From contig JAUWUS010000004.1 of the NCBI GenBank assembly GCA_030617815.1, forward strand, positions 1 through 64,000: DNA of 64,000 bases. Reading direction: 5' to 3'. The number at the start of each line of letters is the position of its first letter. The first letter of the stretch is position 1. The DNA comes from Gammaproteobacteria bacterium (GTDB lineage Bacteria > Pseudomonadota > Gammaproteobacteria > UBA6429 > Thiohalophilaceae). Of this stretch, positions 57,735 to 64,000 are shown one piece after another. The position numbers and the translations under genes are program-made. A model generated the notes under the pieces. That model worked only from the letters and a program-made list of their open reading frames with translations, did no database searches and was not told the DNA's origin.

Positions 57735-59312
57735 ATGTCCATGGATATCCATTCTGATCGTATATTAATTCTTGATTTTGGCTCGCAATATACCCAACTC
57801 ATTGCCCGCCGGGTGCGTGAAGCAGGTGTTTATTCAGAACTTTATAGCTGGGACATATCAGAGCAGGAAATTCGTGATTTTAAGCCAAGCGGCATTATTC
57901 TTTCGGGTGGGCCGGAAACTACAACCGCTAGTGATGCACCGGATGCAAACAAGGTTGTTTTTGAGCTTGGCGTGCCGGTACTCGGCATTTGTTATGGCAT
58001 GCAGACCATGGCCATGCAACTGGGCGGTAAAGTCGAAAATGCCGATCATCATGAATATGGTTATGCCAAAGTTCGCGCACGCGGTCATACTGCTTTATTG
58101 AAAGATATCGAAGATGAAACCAGTGCAGAAGGTTACGGTTTATTGGATGTTTGGATGAGCCATGGTGATCATGTTATTGAACTGCCAGCAGGTTTTAAAC
58201 TCATGGCTTCAACCGATAATGCGCCCATCGCGGCTATTGCCGATGAACAACGTAAATTCTATGGTTTACAATTTCACCCGGAAGTGACTCACACCAATCA
58301 GGGGCAGCGTATTATTGAACGTTTTGTGCATGAGATCTGTGGCTGTAAAAATTTATGGACTTCCGACAATATCATTGAAGAAAACATAAAAAAAGTTCAA
58401 AAAGATGTCGGCAAAGATGAAGTTATTTTAGGTTTGTCCGGTGGTGTTGATTCATCTGTTGTCGCCGCGTTATTACATAAAGCCATTGGTACGCAGTTAA
58501 CCTGCGTATTTGTTGATAATGGTTTATTACGTTATCAGGAAGGTGACAATGTGATGTCCATGTTTGCAGAACACATGGGCGTTAAAGTTATCCGTGTTGA
58601 TGCAGAAGCACGTTTTCTTGGCGCATTAAAAGGGGTATCTGATCCTGAAGCAAAACGTAAAATCATAGGCAACATGTTTGTTGAAATTTTTGAAGAAGAA
58701 TCAAACAAACTTAAAAATGCCAAGTGGTTAGCGCAAGGGACTATTTACCCTGATGTAATTGAATCAGCCGGTGCAAAAACTGGTAAAGCCCATTTAATTA
58801 AGTCACACCATAATGTCGGTGGCTTACCAGAAGATATGAAATTGAAATTGTGTGAACCGTTACGCGAATTGTTTAAAGATGAAGTGCGAAAGTTAGGGCT
58901 TGAACTAGGTTTACCGTATGACATGGTCTACCGTCATCCTTTCCCCGGTCCAGGTTTAGGCGTTCGTATACTGGGTGAAGTACATAAAGAGTATGCTGAA
59001 ATTTTACGTTTAGCAGATCATATTTTTATTGAAGAACTTTATAAATACGATCTTTATAATAAAGTAAGCCAGGCCTTTACTGTATTTTTACCAGTTAAGT
59101 CTGTTGGTGTAACCGGTGATGGTCGTCGTTATCAATATGTTGTTGCTTTACGTGCCGTTGAAACCATCGATTTTATGACTGCACGCTGGGCGCATCTGCC
59201 TTATGATTTCCTTGGTCATGTTTCCAGTCGTATTGTTAACGAAGTTGAAGGAATTTCCCGCGTGGTTTATGACGTAACCGGAAAACCACCGGGTACGATA
59301 GAGTGGGAATAG
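57735..59312 (+). CDS. guaA: GMP synthase (glutamine-hydrolysing)
   Basis: Amidates XMP to GMP. It is 525 residues from ATG 57735 ([21 protein letters not shown]), the E. coli length; a reading from 57678 adds 19 unrelated residues. The class I glutaminase triad Cys is in [10 protein letters not shown] with FHPEVTHT, the ATP pyrophosphatase P-loop is [16 protein letters not shown], and the C-terminal dimer domain ends PPGTIEWE. serB starts 4 bases after its stop codon. Confidence 0.98.
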   Translation: MSMDIHSDRILILDFGSQYTQLIARRVREAGVYSELYSWDISEQEIRDFKPSGIILSGGPETTTASDAPDANKVVFELGVPVLGICYGMQTMAMQLGGKVENADHHEYGYAKVRARGHTALLKDIEDETSAEGYGLLDVWMSHGDHVIELPAGFKLMASTDNAPIAAIADEQRKFYGLQFHPEVTHTNQGQRIIERFVHEICGCKNLWTSDNIIEENIKKVQKDVGKDEVILGLSGGVDSSVVAALLHKAIGTQLTCVFVDNGLLRYQEGDNVMSMFAEHMGVKVIRVDAEARFLGALKGVSDPEAKRKIIGNMFVEIFEEESNKLKNAKWLAQGTIYPDVIESAGAKTGKAHLIKSHHNVGGLPEDMKLKLCEPLRELFKDEVRKLGLELGLPYDMVYRHPFPGPGLGVRILGEVHKEYAEILRLADHIFIEELYKYDLYNKVSQAFTVFLPVKSVGVTGDGRRYQYVVALRAVETIDFMTARWAHLPYDFLGHVSSRIVNEVEGISRVVYDVTGKPPGTIEWE

Positions 59313-59315
59313 CCT

Positions 59316-60545
59316 GTGTCAGAAGTTGTTCTTATTACTATCTCTGGACAAGATCGCACCGGGATAACATCAACCTTAACCGGAATATTGGCTAGTTACG
59401 ATGTTAATGTTTTAGATATTGGTCAATCAGTTATCCACGATAGTTTATCTTTAGGTATTTTAATTGAATCACCTGAAGAAGCAAAAAACTGTTCTGTTTT
59501 CAAAGATATTCTATTCAAAGCACACGAATTAAATCTTAATGCTCGTTTCACGCCAATTACTTTAGAAGAGTATGAACAGTGGGTTAATGCTCAAGGAAAA
59601 GCTAAGCACATCGTTACTTTACTGGGGCGACAAATCACGGCACGTCATTTAGCGCGTATTACTGAAGTTGTAGCCGAGCATAGTTTTAATATCGATCAAA
59701 TCAGTCGTTTATCAGGCCGCTTGTCTTTAGATAAATTAGACGAATCCCGAGGTGCTTCTGTACAACTATCATTGAGCGGTGAAGTTGAAGATATCGCAGA
59801 AATGCATTCCCGCTTTTTACATATTTCACAAGAACTTGATCTGGATATCGCGGTGCAGGAAGACAATCTTTATCGTCGCAGTCGCCGTCTGGTTTGTTTT
59901 GATATGGATTCAACCCTAATTCAGGTTGAAGTCATTGATGAACTGGCAAAAGCGGCCGGGGTTGGTGAACAGGTTGCGGCCATTACTGAATTGGCTATGC
60001 AGGGTAAAATCGATTTTTCAGAAAGTTTTCGTCAACGTTTAGCATTACTTGAAGGCATGGATGAGTCAGTCTTAAAAGGTATAGCCGAGAACTTGCCGAT
60101 TACCGAAGGTGCAGCACGTTTAATAAGCCACTTACGTCATTTTGGTTATAAAATTGCCATTCTTTCAGGTGGTTTTACCTACTTTGCCAATTACTTAAAA
60201 GAAAAACTCGGCATTGATTATGTTTATGCAAATGAACTTGATTTTAAAAATGGCAAACTCAGCGGAAAAGTGAAAGGTGATATTATTGATGGCCAAATGA
60301 AAGCCCGATTATTAGTAAAACTAGCCGCTGAAGAAGGCATTAGCACTGAGCAGGTTATCGCTGTGGGAGATGGAGCGAATGATTTGCCCATGCTGGCGAT
60401 AGCTGGATTAGGTATTGCCTTTCATGCCAAACCCATCGTAAAAGAACAGGCACAACATTCCATCGCTCATCTTGGATTAGATGCAATATTGTATTTACTC
60501 GGTATGCGTGATCGCGAGCTGGCAGAGCTTGAGAATATTAAATAA
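59316..60545 (+). CDS. serB: Phosphoserine phosphatase with N-terminal ACT domains
   Basis: Last step of serine synthesis. It is 409 residues, starting at GTG 59316, 3 bases after guaA. Two ACT-like domains (about 1-80 and 95-180) precede the HAD domain: motif I DMDSTLIQ, motif II LSGGFTYF, and GDGANDLPM. This is the long form found in many proteobacteria, with ACT domains likely sensing serine. Serine here would feed CysE. Confidence 0.95.
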   Translation: MSEVVLITISGQDRTGITSTLTGILASYDVNVLDIGQSVIHDSLSLGILIESPEEAKNCSVFKDILFKAHELNLNARFTPITLEEYEQWVNAQGKAKHIVTLLGRQITARHLARITEVVAEHSFNIDQISRLSGRLSLDKLDESRGASVQLSLSGEVEDIAEMHSRFLHISQELDLDIAVQEDNLYRRSRRLVCFDMDSTLIQVEVIDELAKAAGVGEQVAAITELAMQGKIDFSESFRQRLALLEGMDESVLKGIAENLPITEGAARLISHLRHFGYKIAILSGGFTYFANYLKEKLGIDYVYANELDFKNGKLSGKVKGDIIDGQMKARLLVKLAAEEGISTEQVIAVGDGANDLPMLAIAGLGIAFHAKPIVKEQAQHSIAHLGLDAILYLLGMRDRELAELENIK

Positions 60546-60548
60546 AAA

Positions 60549-60665
60549 AATTCGCCACGAAGGACACAAAGAAAAACAAAAGATTGAACCACAGAGGTTC
60601 ACAGTGTTAGTAATTATTATTTTTTTCTCTGTGAACCTCTGTGCCCTCTGTGGTGAAATTTTTTA
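60549..60665. repeat. CCACAGAGG-type dispersed palindrome, copy 2
   Basis: ACCACAGAGGTTCACAG (60588-60604) faces CTCTGTGAACCTCTGTG and CCTCTGTGGT (60627-60654) across an AT-rich loop. A related fragment, CGCCACGAAGGACACAAAG, precedes it. Same family as 22963-23035. It lies between serB and tadA and may end serB transcription. Confidence 0.8.
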
Positions 60666-60671
60666 TACTAA

Positions 60672-62107
<1,436 letters not shown>

Positions 62108-62122
<15 letters not shown>

Positions 62123-62788
62123 AGGTAGTAAGCCCATATCGTTTTTGACCCATTGATTCAATTGTATTAAGAGGGTTTTAGGATCAGGGTTATTAAAACG
62201 CCATGCAAACTCTTTAAATAAGAGGTGAAACTGCTCTTTTGGAGTACCATTAAACTTACGCATGTGATCTTTAGTCTGTTTACAAAAAATCTTGAGCCTG
62301 TTAGTTTGAGAATATTTAAGCTCGGGTATACCCATAGTGTGATAATTTCGCCAACTATTTCTGGAAATAATACTACCTGCTTTAATTTTTTCTCGTATAG
62401 CTGGCGGTAATGTGTTGGTTTTAGTATCTGGAACAATAGCAGTAAATATGTCGTCATTACTCTTTAAAAGTACAAAAATGCTAATTTCATTTTCAACATA
62501 ATGAGCTTGAGCCCCTTTATAGTAATGACAGGGCTCACAGGAAGCAGCGCAATGATTTTGATCAGATTTAATTTCAGGCGTAACACTATCAAAGTATCGA
62601 TTGTTACAACAAATAATCTGACGTAACCGTTGAAAATAATAACTTGCGGTATTCTTATTAACATCAACATGTGTTGCTGCTGTTCGTGCAGTCGATCCTT
62701 CTACAAATAGCTCTATTAATTTATTTTGTTTATACCAACTTAGCCGACTCTTTCTCATTAAACATTCTGTATTCTGCATTATTATCAT
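62108..62788 (-). mobile_element. IS1595/IS1016-type transposase-derived ORF, probably catalytically dead
   Basis: 226-residue ORF with clear IS1016-like N-terminus (MRKSRLSWYKQNKLIELFVE) and HTH TARTAATHVDVNKNTASYYF, and the conserved C-terminal MRKFNGTPK ... WRFNNPD. The first catalytic Asp region survives as EIKSDQN. The second reads SRNSWRNY, with Asn where the family has Asp, and the ENFW segment before KRHLRKFNG is missing. Two Cys-rich motifs (CAASCEPCH) replace the usual basic loop. No terminal inverted repeats or target duplication are visible, and its 3' end overlaps the neighbouring gene. The frame has no stops, so domestication or recent decay are both possible. The true start may be Met 62758. 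Confidence 0.8.
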
Positions 62789-62830
62789 TACCTAGGATAG
62801 TTTATAAAAAAGAAACACAATTTAACTATT

Positions 62831-62932
62831 GTGAATTTCATTCTTATATTCCCTTGTTTTTAATCAGTCATTCAACCTTATGTTTAATGAGTTATTTAAT
62901 GTGAATTCCATTCTTATATTCCCTTGTTTTTA
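62831..62932. repeat. Direct repeat pair upstream of the transposase-like gene
   Basis: Two nearly identical 32-base segments (62831-62862 and 62901-62932) 70 bases apart, both containing CATTCTTATATTCCCTTG and differing by a single base. They lie 43-145 bases before the start of the leftward transposase-like ORF, so could be binding sites or the remnant of a mobile element end. Confidence 0.75.
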
Positions 62933-63000
62933 TTCTCAGATCCTAGCATTTGTTGATCTTATCTAGCAATTAATTATTGAAGAAAGATAATAATAAAATA

Positions 63001-63300
63001 TCAACATTCAATATTATATCTTTTTATTTCCTTATTTCATCTAAATTTTATTAGTCTGTATAAGGTAAGATTAAATTAAACTAGTGTAGGTTGCAAATAT
63101 AGGTTGCAAAAAAAAATTCAACATTCAATATTGCATTTTTATATTTTCTCTAAAATTTATTAGTCTGTATAAAATAAAATAAAATTAAGTTAACTAGTAC
63201 AGCTTGCAAAAAAATATCAACATTCAATATTGTATTTTTTTATTTCATCTAAAATTTATTAGTCTGTATTAGATAAAATCAAGTTAACTAGTACAGACTT
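63001..63300. repeat. Three imperfect tandem repeats in AT-rich non-coding DNA
   Basis: TCAACATTCAATATT recurs at 63001, 63118 and 63217, each copy followed by a TTTATTAGTCTGTAT block and a TTAACTAGTACAG-like block. Periods are 117 and 99 bases. The units have diverged by small indels. The whole stretch 62789-63539 (751 bases) holds no gene I can support and is far more AT-rich than the rest of the window. Confidence 0.85.
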
Positions 63301-63539
63301 AAAAAAAATTAAATATTTAATTATTTTAAATGTTTTTCTTAAAGTTGATTTATTTGTTGCCGATGATATTACCTGACAATGTTTATATGTTTATTTTTTT
63401 CAATAAATAAATTTTGTCAATAGGTAAAGTAGGGTTATTAAAATAAATATGTAATGAATACAATAAAACTATATTTTTATAATTATTTAAGTGTTCGCAA
63501 AGATATTATGGAAAAGGTTTTAGTATATGGAGATAGTAA

Positions 63540-64000
63540 GTGGACACAAAATATAGCAAAACATCCCCACCTTTCAAAGAAGCTCTTGAAACTTTAAAAC
63601 GATTATGTTTTGAGAAACGCTCAGGCACGTTGTCTATGCAGACAGATAATGGTCATGATGCCACGATTACTTTGTCGAAAGGTAAAATTATTGAAGTATT
63701 TTATTTGATGAAAGAAAGTATGAAAGCGGTGCAACTTTTACGCGAAGTTAAAAAAACATTTTACTTTTTTAAATCTGATCTTACTAAACGGGATAATCCA
63801 ACCATTAACTCTGAACGACTACCATCCAATGAAGTTATTTTAAGTGAGTTAAGCAAACCTATTCACAATATGCAGGATGGTATTGCGGTTGCTTCAGCCC
63901 AGGGGCCGAAAAAAATACTCGTGGTTGAAGACAGCGGCATGGCGAGAAAGTTAGTGGTTAATACGTTAGTGGCAGAAGGGTATTACATTTTTGAAGCTGT
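63540..64000 (+). CDS. DUF4388/receiver-domain protein, partial
   Basis: Signalling protein cut by the right edge of the window; 153 residues visible. It starts at GTG 63540 with a GGAGA ribosome site 6 bases upstream. Residues 1-100 match the PATAN/DUF4388 pattern (ALETLKRLCFEKRSGTLSM ... ITLSKGKIIEVFY). From about 128 a CheY-type receiver begins, KKILVVEDSGMARKLVVN, with the acidic pair ED. Such proteins serve in surface sensing, pilus or gliding signalling in other bacteria. Type IV pilus function is also indicated by pilW in this window. The rest is unseen. Confidence 0.75.
   Translation, partial: MDTKYSKTSPPFKEALETLKRLCFEKRSGTLSMQTDNGHDATITLSKGKIIEVFYLMKESMKAVQLLREVKKTFYFFKSDLTKRDNPTINSERLPSNEVILSELSKPIHNMQDGIAVASAQGPKKILVVEDSGMARKLVVNTLVAEGYYIFEA

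Noticed and set aside
63001-63300. The three tandem repeats considered as a CRISPR array
   Set aside because: The units are 99-117 bases, imperfect throughout, with no short constant repeat and variable spacer pattern and no cas gene nearby.

Overview
The window is a contiguous piece of a gammaproteobacterial chromosome. The evidence is the gene content and order: suhB/trmJ/iscRSUA-hscBA-fdx-iscX, ndk-rlmN-pilW-hisS-yfgM-bamB-der, queA-tgt-yajC-secD-secF, xseB-ispA-dxs and folK-dNK-panB/panC-panD are all arranged as in gammaproteobacteria. The DNA is AT-rich (about 40% G+C by eye), start codons are often GTG or TTG, and genes are tightly packed. LpxL-like, BamB, PilW and lipobox proteins indicate a Gram-negative envelope. 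A rubrerythrin/HdrD-like/DUF3501 cluster, a di-haem peroxidase and a possible SoxXA-binding lipoprotein are compatible with a redox- or sulfur-active lifestyle, but no sulfur-oxidation enzyme is present, so I do not name a genus.

Layout. 1-4168 (minus): xseB-ispA-dxs-queD-folE2 (folE2 cut by the window edge), joining exonuclease VII small subunit, isoprenoid precursors and the first steps to queuosine. 4272-6861 (plus): rubrerythrin, Fe-S oxidoreductase and DUF3501, bounded by a good promoter and two terminators. 6964-12701: pcnB, folK, deoxynucleoside kinase, panB, then an inverted lipid A acyltransferase gene, then panC and panD. 12965-16645: a 1,226-residue PilZ/DUF1631/GGDEF/EAL c-di-GMP protein. 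16655-21718: two palindromic repeats, ppc, pgi and tRNA-Leu(CAA). 21896-27459: queA-tgt-yajC-secD-secF. 27535-34357: a mixed region with a Cys-rich membrane protein, an alpha/beta hydrolase, a GpsA-like dehydrogenase, an EnvZ/OmpR-like two-component pair divergent from a di-haem peroxidase, and a Gly-rich secreted protein. 34476-43630: suhB, trmJ, cysE, the complete isc operon behind an IscR-type promoter, and ndk. 43639-50107: rlmN, pilW, hisS, yfgM, bamB, der. 50271-53073 (minus): a small lipoprotein, xseA, an M23 peptidase and a 66-residue protein. 53359-62122: guaB, an inverted membrane Ser/Thr kinase, guaA, serB, tadA and a metallo-beta-lactamase-fold lipoprotein. 62108-64000: a transposase-derived ORF that has lost catalytic residues, about 750 bp of AT-rich repeat DNA, and the start of a DUF4388/receiver protein.

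The strongest non-gene signal is a family of roughly 100-110 bp palindromic elements (16655, 16802, 39362, 50131). They share internal blocks, but their terminal stems differ from copy to copy while remaining complementary within each copy. One of them, together with a second repeat type, sits inside the isc operon between iscU and iscA. Most other genes are ordinary housekeeping genes. I do not see a convincing wholly new defence or biosynthetic system. The best candidates for novelty are the covarying repeats, the catalytically eroded transposase next to the AT-rich triplicated DNA, and the kinase placed between guaB and guaA.
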